From JAYZDP01 sp036337765 (GTDB lineage Bacteria; Acidobacteriota; Thermoanaerobaculia; Multivoradales; Multivoraceae), in the NCBI GenBank assembly GCA_036337765.1, contig JAYZDP010000037.1, forward strand, positions 1-8,447: a stretch of DNA of 8,447 nucleotides, given 5' to 3'. The translations under genes were made by a program, and so were the position numbers. Position 1 is the stretch's first letter; the number at the start of each line of letters is the position of its first letter. Below, in pieces: positions 1-5,742 of this stretch. The notes beneath the pieces were generated by a model. That model made no database searches, was not told the DNA's origin, and worked only from the letters and a program-made list of their open reading frames with translations.

Positions 1-2
1 CC

Positions 3-323
3 GAATGGATCCGGATCACGCACGGTCACCAGGGCATCGGTGTTTCCTGCCTTTGCCCGCAGGGCGTTCGCACTCGCATGCTTCTCGGCGAGAACAACGA
101 GCGCGCCGACGGCTTCCTGGTCAAGGGCTCGGTTTCGCCCCAAGAGGCTGCCGAGTGCGTGGTCCAGGGAATCGACGCCGAGCATTTCCTCATCCTGCCG
201 CACCCGGAAGTGGCTGAGTTCTTCCGCCGCAAAGGCGCCGACTACGACCGCTGGCTCGGTGGCATGCAGCGTCTTGCGGGCAGAGTCCAGGACGGCTACC
301 AGCTCGAACGCCCCGGCGGCTAG
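3..323 (+). CDS. Short-chain dehydrogenase/reductase (SDR), C-terminal fragment
   Basis: Partial gene: the reading frame is open from the left edge, so the N-terminus with the NAD(P)-binding Gly motif and the catalytic Ser-Tyr-Lys lies outside the window. The visible 106 residues begin EWIRITHGHQGIGVSCLCPQGVRTRM. The segment GIGVSCLCPQGVRTRM matches the strand and loop after the SDR active site, usually written V..v.PG.v.T.m, where the Thr often contacts the nicotinamide carboxamide. A substrate-loop region follows, then a Pro-Glu-Ala-Ala helix (SPQEAAECVVQGI) and an FLILPHPEV strand, both typical of the SDR C-terminus. The tail EFFRRKGADYDRWLGGMQRL is also common in SDRs annotated as acyl- or alcohol-oxidising enzymes. 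The family is clear; substrate and cofactor preference cannot be read from this end. It converges with the DoxX gene. Confidence 0.85.
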   Translation, partial: EWIRITHGHQGIGVSCLCPQGVRTRMLLGENNERADGFLVKGSVSPQEAAECVVQGIDAEHFLILPHPEVAEFFRRKGADYDRWLGGMQRLAGRVQDGYQLERPGG

Positions 324-587
324 TGGAGTTGGTGCGTTCTGTGTTTCGGTGTACCCGTCGACGATGACGGCGATGCGATCCGACTAGGGCCGGGGTGCAA
401 TCTCGTCGAAGCGGCGGAGAGGGCCTGTCCAGTCTTCGTCTAGCCACTGCCAGAGGGTGCTGTCGTCACGTGGCCCTCGGAGCCATTGGGTCACGAGTAG
501 ATCCAGGACGTCTCTTCTCCTTGGTCTAGTACCCCAGCAGAGAGGTCCAGCTTTGCGGCGGTTTTCTGACGCTCCGCGCCTGGGCGC
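324..587. other. Convergent intergenic spacer with a possible decayed coding tail
   Basis: This 264-base stretch lies between two convergent gene ends and contains no complete convincing gene. On the minus strand, in the same frame as the DoxX gene but beyond its TAG, an open stretch runs to a TAG at 384-386. It could start at GTG 492-494 (36 aa). It reads ...LLVTQWLRGPRDDSTLWQWLDEDWTGPLRRFDEIAPRP, is rich in Trp and Asp, and uses GC-ending codons for the most part. No ribosome-binding site is visible and I do not recognise a family. It could be a gene remnant or chance. A 10-base imperfect inverted repeat lies at 506-548. Confidence 0.4.
506..548. repeat. Imperfect inverted repeat near the convergent gene ends
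   Basis: GGACGTCTCT (506-515) and AGAGAGGTCC (539-548) are inverted complements at 9 of 10 positions, separated by 23 bases. It lies 40 bases past the DoxX stop. The long loop and the absence of a T-run on either side make an intrinsic terminator doubtful; it may instead be an mRNA 3'-end structure. Confidence 0.3.
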
Positions 588-1061
588 CTAGCCGAAGGGC
601 GTTCGCGGCTTGCGGAACAGGCGCTGCAGCGAGTAGTTACCACCGCCCAGCAGTACCAGAGCCACGAAGATCAGCAGATACAGAAACGAAGGCTCAGGGT
701 CGCCCCAGCGGCTGAGGGTTTCGTCGGGAACCGGAGCCAGACCCACGAAGGAGAGGATGTGGAGGTGGAGCTTGTGCTGGGCGACGGTCGCGATGAGCAT
801 CGTGAAGGCGGCGAACGCGGCTGCGATACGCGGATAGATGCCGAAACCGATCAGTAGACCGCCGGCGAGCTCGGCGATGGTCGCGAGCCAGGCGAAGAAG
901 ATCGGGGCTGGAAAGCCGAGGTTGGCAACGATCTCGATGAAGACCGTGGCTTCGCCCGTGGTCAGGCGGATGAATTTCTCCAGGCCGTGCGCGAAGGCGA
1001 TGCCGAAGCCGGCTAGGCGCAGCGTCAGGAGTGCGACCTGGGTGGCCCACTCGGTGCTCAC
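588..1061 (-). CDS. DoxX-family integral membrane protein
   Basis: 157 aa from a GTG at 1061, chosen because the GTGA overlaps the upstream carboxyltransferase stop by four bases and the protein then has normal DoxX length (about 130-160 aa). The frame stays open far upstream, but that part only mirrors the overlapping gene. Four hydrophobic segments lie at roughly residues 7-26, 52-73, 76-95 and 125-143. Two DoxX hallmarks are present: LRLAGFGIAFAHGLEKF (about 14-30) and GFPAPIFFAWLATIAELAGGLLIGFGIYPR (about 49-78), with the conserved Glu64 and Gly residues. DoxX proteins sit in the cytoplasmic membrane; some work in thiosulfate:quinone oxidation or thiol-redox complexes, but most have no assigned role. 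It is probably translationally coupled to the carboxyltransferase. Family assignment is firm; function is open. Confidence 0.85.
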   Translation of the reverse strand: MSTEWATQVALLTLRLAGFGIAFAHGLEKFIRLTTGEATVFIEIVANLGFPAPIFFAWLATIAELAGGLLIGFGIYPRIAAAFAAFTMLIATVAQHKLHLHILSFVGLAPVPDETLSRWGDPEPSFLYLLIFVALVLLGGGNYSLQRLFRKPRTPFG

Positions 1062-2635
1062 CAGTCGATGCTCCGGTCTAGCCGAGCCCCTCGGCGTCGG
1101 GCCTCGGCCTCTACCAGCGGTTGGGCGAGCTCGACCCAGCGGCATAGCTCGAGGCGCGTGTCGCGTGGATCGATGAGGTCGTTGACGGAGTAGGACTCGG
1201 CTCTGGGAAAGGGGGTGCGTCCCTTGGCCATGGTCTCCTCGAGCTCGCGCCGCCGGGCGTCGGGATTGTCGGCGGCCGCGATCTCGCGCCGAAAGGCGAC
1301 CGCCACGCCGCCCTCGAGCGGCAGTGCTCCGCTTTCGGCGGAGGGCCATGCGAGGGTCCGACCTTGGGGGCCGAAGTGAGCGGCTGCTGCGACACCGTAG
1401 GCCTTGCGTACGTGGACCGATACCCAGGGAACCGTCGACTCGACCGTGGCTTGGATGGCCTCGACCCCGTAGCGGATGGTGCCGGCCTGCTCCGAGGCCG
1501 AGCCGATCATGAAGCCCGGTTCGTCGACCAGGCTCACGATTGGCAGGTGGAAGGTCTGGCACAGATTGATGAAGCGGCGCGCCTTCTGCGCGCCCTCGGC
1601 GCCCATCGCGCCACCGAGGTGGTTCGGGTCGTTGGCGAAGACGCCGACGGTGTGACCGTCCAGCCGGGCGAGGCCAGTGATCTGGGATCGGCCGTAGAGC
1701 GGGTTGAGCTCGAAGAAGGTGTCGGTGTCGACAATCAGCCCGATGACACGGCGCATGTCGTAGAGGCGACGTCGATCGCGAGGGATGATCTCGAGTAGCT
1801 CCTGTGCGGCGCGGGTTGGCGGATCGTCGGTGCGTGTCGGCGCCCGGGGCGCGACCTCGCCGACACGGCTCGGCAGATAGCCGAGAAACGTCCGCACCAG
1901 CTCAAAGACGTGATCTTCGTCGTCGGCGACGCGATCGACGACGCCGCTACGAGCATGGACATCGGGGCCGCCGAGCTCCTCCTTGGTTTTCTTCTCGCCC
2001 AGCGCTCGTTCGACCAAAGCGGGCCCGCCGATGAGGACCTGCGATGTCTCTCGGGTCATGAGCGCCATGTGCGAGGCCGCCAGCCGGGCCGCCGGCAGTC
2101 CGGCGGTCGCCCCCATTGCCGCGGAAACGACCGGCGCCGTGCGAAGGACCCGGGCGATAGACGCGAATCGCGGTACCGAGTACACCGGCTCGCCGCTGAC
2201 CGTCGGCCGCTTGCCCTTTGCGGCGCCGCGCACGCTTCCTCCGCCGCCCTCGAGAAACCGGATCAGTGGGACGCGCAGCCGGCAGGCCAGCTCCTCGGCG
2301 AAGACGCTCTTGCGCAGGCCGGCGGGATTCGGCGAGCCACCCCGCTGGGTGAAGTCCTCGCCTCCGACCACGCATTGGCGGCCCTCGATCCGGCCGATGC
2401 CCAGGATGTAGTTGGCCGGCGCGAAGCCGATCATGTTGTCGTTGTCGTCGTACTCCGGGAAGCCGGCATGGGTGCCCTCTTCCTGGAACGAGTGCGCGTC
2501 GATGAGGCCGTCGATGCGCTCGCGGATCGTCAGGCGGCCGCGGCCGTGCTGCTTGGCAACGGCTTGCTCGCCGCCGTGGAGCTTCGCCAGCTCGCGACGG
2601 CGCTCGATTTCCTCGATTTCTTCGCGCCAGCTCAT
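1058..2635 (-). CDS. Acyl-CoA carboxylase carboxyltransferase subunit (PccB/AccD-like)
   Basis: A 525-aa biotin-dependent carboxyltransferase of the propionyl-/methylcrotonyl-CoA carboxylase beta type. In the family, this subunit moves the carboxyl group from carboxybiotin to an acyl-CoA in the cytoplasm. It begins MSWREEIEEIERRRELA, followed by GRGRLTIRERIDGLIDAHSF (about 31-50), the usual N-terminus. The first crotonase-like half has GGEDFTQRGGS (91-101) and FLEGGGGSVRG (128-138). The second half has VFANDPNHLGGAMGAEGAQKARRF (about 332-355), LVDEPGFMIGSASEQAGTIRYG (369-390), RKAYGVAAAAHF (410-421) and PLEGGVAVAFRREI (about 439-452). The first oxyanion loop departs from the common DSGGAR form. 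The start at 2635 matches family length; an in-frame ATG at 2701 would add 22 residues that do not look like this family and would overlap the divergent start. No biotin carboxylase or biotin carrier gene is in the window, so the substrate is unknown. Confidence 0.9.
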   Translation of the reverse strand: MSWREEIEEIERRRELAKLHGGEQAVAKQHGRGRLTIRERIDGLIDAHSFQEEGTHAGFPEYDDNDNMIGFAPANYILGIGRIEGRQCVVGGEDFTQRGGSPNPAGLRKSVFAEELACRLRVPLIRFLEGGGGSVRGAAKGKRPTVSGEPVYSVPRFASIARVLRTAPVVSAAMGATAGLPAARLAASHMALMTRETSQVLIGGPALVERALGEKKTKEELGGPDVHARSGVVDRVADDEDHVFELVRTFLGYLPSRVGEVAPRAPTRTDDPPTRAAQELLEIIPRDRRRLYDMRRVIGLIVDTDTFFELNPLYGRSQITGLARLDGHTVGVFANDPNHLGGAMGAEGAQKARRFINLCQTFHLPIVSLVDEPGFMIGSASEQAGTIRYGVEAIQATVESTVPWVSVHVRKAYGVAAAAHFGPQGRTLAWPSAESGALPLEGGVAVAFRREIAAADNPDARRRELEETMAKGRTPFPRAESYSVNDLIDPRDTRLELCRWVELAQPLVEAEARRRGARLDRSIDW

Positions 2636-2647
2636 CTCGAGTGTCGG

Positions 2648-2653
2648 ATGATA
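2648..2653 (-). promoter_or_regulatory. Candidate -10 box for the carboxyltransferase gene
   Basis: On the minus strand this reads TATCAT, five of six matches to TATAAT, in the 64-base divergent spacer. No good -35 box lies 16-18 bases upstream. It would put the transcript start about six bases before the ATG at 2635, a nearly leaderless mRNA. That would fit the lack of a spaced Shine-Dalgarno sequence, since only CTCGAG abuts the ATG. Weak evidence. Confidence 0.25.
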
Positions 2654-2699
2654 TCGCTGGTACCGCCCGAGTGCGTTCGGCACCGATAAGATGCGCGCC

Positions 2700-3938
2700 A
2701 TGCAAGTGTTCGCCTTCCAGGGCTTTCGCTACACCGCCAAGACCGGCGATCCCGGCCGGATGGCCGCTCCGCCCTTCGACCAGGTCGACGATCGTCTTCG
2801 CGACGACCTGCACTCGCGATCGCCCTTCCACTTCTCTTGGTTCACCCGCTCGGTGGCGCGCGGCGTCGACGGCGAGCACGAGGCTGCGGGAGCCGTACAC
2901 TCGAAATGGATCGAGGAAGGAGCCGTCGCCCGAGACTCGGATCCGGCGCTCTACCCCTACGTCATTGAAGTGCCCGGCGAGGAGCCACGCCTCGCCCTGT
3001 GCTGCTGCCTCGACGTGGGCTCGCCAGAGCAGAGCCCGCTGAAGCCCCACGAGCAAACGGTGGAAAAGCCCCTGGCTAACCGGCTGGCGCTGCTGCGCGA
3101 GACCCGGGTCGACCCCGAGCCGGTGATGTTGCTGGCCGACGATAGCGGTTCGCTCGACACGCTTCTGGCTGAGGACCTCTCGGCTGCCGCGCCGCTCGTC
3201 GCCCATACTGACGGTGGCGGCGTTCGCCACGTGCTGTACTCGATCTCTGAAGCACGCCGGATCGAGGTCTACAAGCAAGCACTCGCTGGCCGCGCCGCGA
3301 CCATCGCCGATGGCCACCACCGGTGCCGAACGGCGCAGATCTACGCACGTGAGACCGGGGCTCGCCCTGGCAATCCCGCGGCCACCAAGATGGCGGTCCT
3401 CATCAGCCTAGAGTCACGTGGGCTGCGCATCGATCCTATCCACCGTGAGCTCGCCCAACCCTTGTCGACGATGGGGATGCAGGCCGGGGTCTGCGCGAGA
3501 ACCCCGCTCGAAGTTGGTAACGGCAACGCGATCGCCGCGGCCGTCGCGGCGGCCGAGGGCCCGACGATCGGTGTGTGGACCCGCGGTGGCTCGCCGGAGC
3601 TCTGGCGTCTCGATCCGGAGATGGCACCGGACGATACGCCGTTGCGCGCGCGTGACTTGCCGGCGGTGCTTTTGCACTACATGCTCTTGCGTGCAGTTGG
3701 GGTTCCGCTCGTCGCCTCGGTCGACGGCACGATCACCTACCGCTCGGACCCCGAGGATCTGTTCAGCGCGCTCGACCGAGGAGACGCGGGAACCGGGGTT
3801 TGGCTGCCGCCGATGGATCCTGCGGTCTTCGCGCGGGCGGTGAGCGCGGGCGACCTGTTGCCGCCGAAGTCGACGCGCTTTCTCCCCAAGCTCGCCTCAG
3901 GGTTGGTCTGGCTCGGTCACGATTCGGCTCTACTCTGA
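2700..3938 (+). CDS. DUF1015 family protein
   Basis: 412 aa, matching the roughly 400-430 aa of the DUF1015 family, which some genomes loosely label ParB/Spo0J-like. The start MQVFAFQGFRYTAKTGDPGRMAAPPFDQV is the family's N-terminus, so I chose ATG 2700 over the in-frame ATG at 2691, which would add only MRA. Conserved elements in order are the AAPPFD segment (about 22-27), LKPHEQTVEKPLANRL (about 114-129), TIADGHHRCRTAQIY (about 201-215; the family's DGHHR motif) and the C-terminal LLPPKSTRFLPKLASGLVW (about 386-404). The two histidines of DGHHR and the final PPKST/PK/SGL block look like ligand- or nucleotide-binding residues, but that is inference. Three consecutive Cys at 101-103 are unusual. 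The biochemical function of the family is not settled to my knowledge. It is followed seven bases later by the rhodanese-like gene and is divergent from the carboxyltransferase. Confidence 0.88.
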   Translation: MQVFAFQGFRYTAKTGDPGRMAAPPFDQVDDRLRDDLHSRSPFHFSWFTRSVARGVDGEHEAAGAVHSKWIEEGAVARDSDPALYPYVIEVPGEEPRLALCCCLDVGSPEQSPLKPHEQTVEKPLANRLALLRETRVDPEPVMLLADDSGSLDTLLAEDLSAAAPLVAHTDGGGVRHVLYSISEARRIEVYKQALAGRAATIADGHHRCRTAQIYARETGARPGNPAATKMAVLISLESRGLRIDPIHRELAQPLSTMGMQAGVCARTPLEVGNGNAIAAAVAAAEGPTIGVWTRGGSPELWRLDPEMAPDDTPLRARDLPAVLLHYMLLRAVGVPLVASVDGTITYRSDPEDLFSALDRGDAGTGVWLPPMDPAVFARAVSAGDLLPPKSTRFLPKLASGLVWLGHDSALL

Positions 3939-3940
3939 GG
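3937..3940 (+). promoter_or_regulatory. Ribosome-binding site of the rhodanese-like gene
   Basis: GAGG overlaps the TGA stop of the DUF1015 gene and lies five bases before ATG 3946. It fixes the start of the small downstream gene and suggests translational coupling of the pair. Confidence 0.6.
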
Positions 3941-3945
3941 GACTG

Positions 3946-4317
3946 ATGCCGACGACCTTCGACGATGACGAGGTGCCGACCGTCCAGTTCGATCCGCGGC
4001 TCGAGATATCGCCCTTTCTCGTCTTCAAGCGGCTGCGCGATCAGAAGCCGCTCGCCTTGGTCGACGTGCGAAGAGAGCCGGGCCTCGAGCGCCTACGCGG
4101 TGCTGAAGCGTGGTCAGAGGACTGGAAACCGCCGGAGGATCGTCAGGTGGTGCTCTTCGACCACGATGGAGCCGAGGCCCTGCCGCTCGCCGAGCGCTAC
4201 CAGAGCGAGGGGCACGCCAACGTCAAAGCGCTCTTCGGCGGCCTACAGCTTTGGCGCTTCTCCCTAGACCCCGAAGTCGTCGGCCAGGATACGTTCCTGG
4301 AGACGGATGCTGACTAG
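3946..4317 (+). CDS. Rhodanese-fold protein lacking the catalytic cysteine
   Basis: 123 aa, cytoplasmic, no signal peptide. The order of elements fits a single rhodanese domain: ISPFLVFKRLRDQ (about 21-33; the helix after the entry strand), LALVDVRRE (36-44; the family's lvDvR motif), RGAEAW (51-56; in place of .GA...), QVVLFDHDGAEALPLAERYQSEGH (about 67-90) and ANVKALFGGLQLWR (91-104; the nV..l.GG...W motif). In active sulfurtransferases the strand ending in VVLF is followed by Cys and a six-residue active-site loop. Here that position is Asp-His-Asp-Gly, and the protein contains no cysteine at all. It should therefore not form a persulfide; a binding or regulatory role is more likely. It probably forms an operon with the DUF1015 gene. 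Its TAG stop shares the palindrome CTAG with the stop of the convergent ABC gene. Confidence 0.75.
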   Translation: MPTTFDDDEVPTVQFDPRLEISPFLVFKRLRDQKPLALVDVRREPGLERLRGAEAWSEDWKPPEDRQVVLFDHDGAEALPLAERYQSEGHANVKALFGGLQLWRFSLDPEVVGQDTFLETDAD

Positions 4318-5000
4318 CCGGGGGCGACGGCCTCGAGGCCCTTCATTACCCAGCCGTCCTGTAGGTGGATGATGCGGTTGCCGTAGGCGGCGTTGGCCTC
4401 CGAGTGGGTCACTTGGATGATCGTGGTGCCTTCGTCGTTCAGTGACTTGAAGAGCTCCATGATCTCCTGCGCCTGGCCGGAGTGCAGGTTGCCGGTCGGC
4501 TCGTCGGCGAGGATGACCTTGGGCGCGGTGATGATGGCACGCGCGACGCCAACGAGCTGCTGCTGGCCGCCTGAGAGCTGGTTGGGGTCGAGGTCCTTCT
4601 TGCCCACGATCCGGAAGCGGTCCAGCGCGTCAGCCACCATGCTCTGGCGCTCGGCTCGCTTGATCTTGCGGTAGGAGAGCGGCACCTCGAGGTTCTCGTA
4701 CACCGTCATCTGGTCTAGCAGGTGATAGCTCTGGAAGACGAAGCCGATGTTGGCCTTGTTCAGCTCGTTGCGGTGCTTCTGCTTCAACGCGTGAACTGGC
4801 TGGTCGAGGAAGTGGTACTCGCCCTCCCATACCGAGTCGAGCATGCCGAGGATGTGCAGGAGAGTCGACTTTCCGGCACCCGACGGCCCCATGATGGTGA
4901 CGAACTCGCCGGCCCCGATGTCGAGCTCGATCTGACGCAGCACGTAGCTGCGCCCGTACCCCGATTCGTAGAATTTCTCGAGGTTACGAAGCCGGATCAT
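4314..5000 (-). CDS. ABC transporter ATP-binding protein, MacB/LolD type, variant D-loop
   Basis: A 228-aa nucleotide-binding subunit. Visible motifs are Walker A GPSGAGKST (38-46), the Q-loop FQS (89-91), signature LSGGQ (142-146), Walker B VILADEPTG (162-170) and H-loop His199 in VTHSE. The spacing is that of the MacB/LolD/FtsE group, which drives export or lipoprotein release rather than uptake. Two positions are unusual: the D-loop reads NLHS instead of NLDS, and the segment after the signature is QQQLVGVARA instead of QQQRVAIARA. Whether this lowers ATP hydrolysis or marks a subfamily cannot be told here. Its ATG overlaps the TGA of the preceding ATPase by one base (TGATG), so the two subunits are probably made in equal amounts and may form a heterodimer. 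No permease is fused or adjacent within the window. Confidence 0.9.
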   Translation of the reverse strand: MIRLRNLEKFYESGYGRSYVLRQIELDIGAGEFVTIMGPSGAGKSTLLHILGMLDSVWEGEYHFLDQPVHALKQKHRNELNKANIGFVFQSYHLLDQMTVYENLEVPLSYRKIKRAERQSMVADALDRFRIVGKKDLDPNQLSGGQQQLVGVARAIITAPKVILADEPTGNLHSGQAQEIMELFKSLNDEGTTIIQVTHSEANAAYGNRIIHLQDGWVMKGLEAVAPG

Positions 5001-5698
5001 CAGTTGTCGCCGGACTCGTCTTCGACAATCTTGCCGTCGAAGAGCCGGATCGTGCGCTCGGCGTAGCTGGCGTAGCGTGGGTCGTGGGTGACCATGCAGA
5101 TCGTCGCGCCGCCCGAGTGCAGCTCGCGCATCAGGTCCATGACCTGCTCGCCGTTCGACGAATCTAGGTTCCCGGTCGGCTCGTCCGCGAGCAGGATCGA
5201 AGGATCGCCAACCACCGCACGGGCTACGGCGACACGCTGCTGCTGACCGCCGGAGAGCTGAGCCGGGTAGTGCTTCATGCGATGAGACATGCCCACCCGC
5301 TCCAACGCCTGTTGCACGCGCTCCTTGCGCTCAGCGCTCGGCGTGCCGCGATAGGTCAGGGGCAGCTCAACGTTCTCGTACACGTTGAGATCACCGATGA
5401 GGTTGAAAGCCTGAAAGATGAAGCCGACTTCTCGGTTACGTATCCGGGCCCGCTGTGACGTCGACAGCTCTGAGACCTGCTGGCCGTTGAGGGTGTAGTT
5501 GCCCTCCGAGGGCGAGTCCAGAAGCCCTAGAATCGAGAGCAGCGTCGACTTACCGCAGCCAGACGGTCCAGCGATCGACACGTACTCGCCCTTGCCGATG
5601 TCGAGGTGGATGCTCGACAGGGCGTGGGTCTCGACCTCCTCGGTGTAGAAGATCTTGTTGACCGACTGCATCTGAATCAGAGTTTCGGTGTTGCTCAT
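5000..5698 (-). CDS. ABC transporter ATP-binding protein, MacB/LolD type
   Basis: A 232-aa canonical nucleotide-binding subunit: Walker A GPSGCGKST (44-52), Q-loop Gln96 in FIFQAFNL, signature LSGGQ (148-152) followed by QQRVAVARA, Walker B ILLADEPTG (about 168-176), D-loop NLDS (177-180) and H-loop His205 in MVTHDP. The FNLIGDLNVYENVELPLTYRG stretch after the Q-loop is typical of MacB/LolD/FtsE ATPases. All catalytic residues are present, in contrast to the next gene. The start at 5698 is supported by an AGGGGAG ribosome-binding site. It lies 44 bases downstream of the adaptor gene and overlaps the second ATPase by one base. It presumably powers an efflux or envelope-export complex with the adaptor and an unseen permease. 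Confidence 0.92.
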   Translation of the reverse strand: MSNTETLIQMQSVNKIFYTEEVETHALSSIHLDIGKGEYVSIAGPSGCGKSTLLSILGLLDSPSEGNYTLNGQQVSELSTSQRARIRNREVGFIFQAFNLIGDLNVYENVELPLTYRGTPSAERKERVQQALERVGMSHRMKHYPAQLSGGQQQRVAVARAVVGDPSILLADEPTGNLDSSNGEQVMDLMRELHSGGATICMVTHDPRYASYAERTIRLFDGKIVEDESGDN

Positions 5699-5702
5699 GC
5701 GA

Positions 5703-5709
5703 CTCCCCT
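5703..5709 (-). promoter_or_regulatory. Strong ribosome-binding site of the first ABC ATPase gene
   Basis: On the minus strand AGGGGAG lies four bases before ATG 5698. It follows directly on the 3' arm of the hairpin at 5710-5724, so folding of the hairpin could affect how freely ribosomes reach it. Confidence 0.6.
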
Positions 5710-5724
5710 GAGCTGGCTCAGCTC
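5710..5724 (-). repeat. Short perfect hairpin between adaptor and ABC genes
   Basis: On the minus strand GAGCTG-AGC-CAGCTC forms a six-base-pair perfect stem with a three-base loop. It lies 18 bases after the adaptor stop and directly before the Shine-Dalgarno sequence of the first ATPase gene. No T-run follows, so it is not an intrinsic terminator; an mRNA-stability or translation element is possible. Confidence 0.4.
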
Positions 5725-5742
5725 GAATAGACCCCTCGCCGC

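Noticed and set aside
1062..1562. N-terminal extension of the DoxX gene
   Set aside because: The frame is open but it lies inside the carboxyltransferase and encodes Arg-rich sequence; the GTG at 1061 gives the normal DoxX length.
1910..2689. A 259-codon open frame on the plus strand opposite the carboxyltransferase
   Set aside because: It mirrors the codon periodicity of the real gene on the other strand and shows no recognisable domain.
2636..2701. Longer carboxyltransferase starting at ATG 2701, interleaved with the DUF1015 start in a CATG
   Set aside because: The extra 22 residues do not resemble the family, no ribosome-binding site precedes the ATG, and the start at 2635 gives the typical N-terminus.
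1947..3320. A 457-codon open frame on the minus strand overlapping the carboxyltransferase and DUF1015 genes
   Set aside because: Its translation is Arg/Gly/Ala/Pro-rich low-quality sequence with no family motif, and it overlaps two genes with clear motifs. Long antisense frames are expected in GC-rich DNA.
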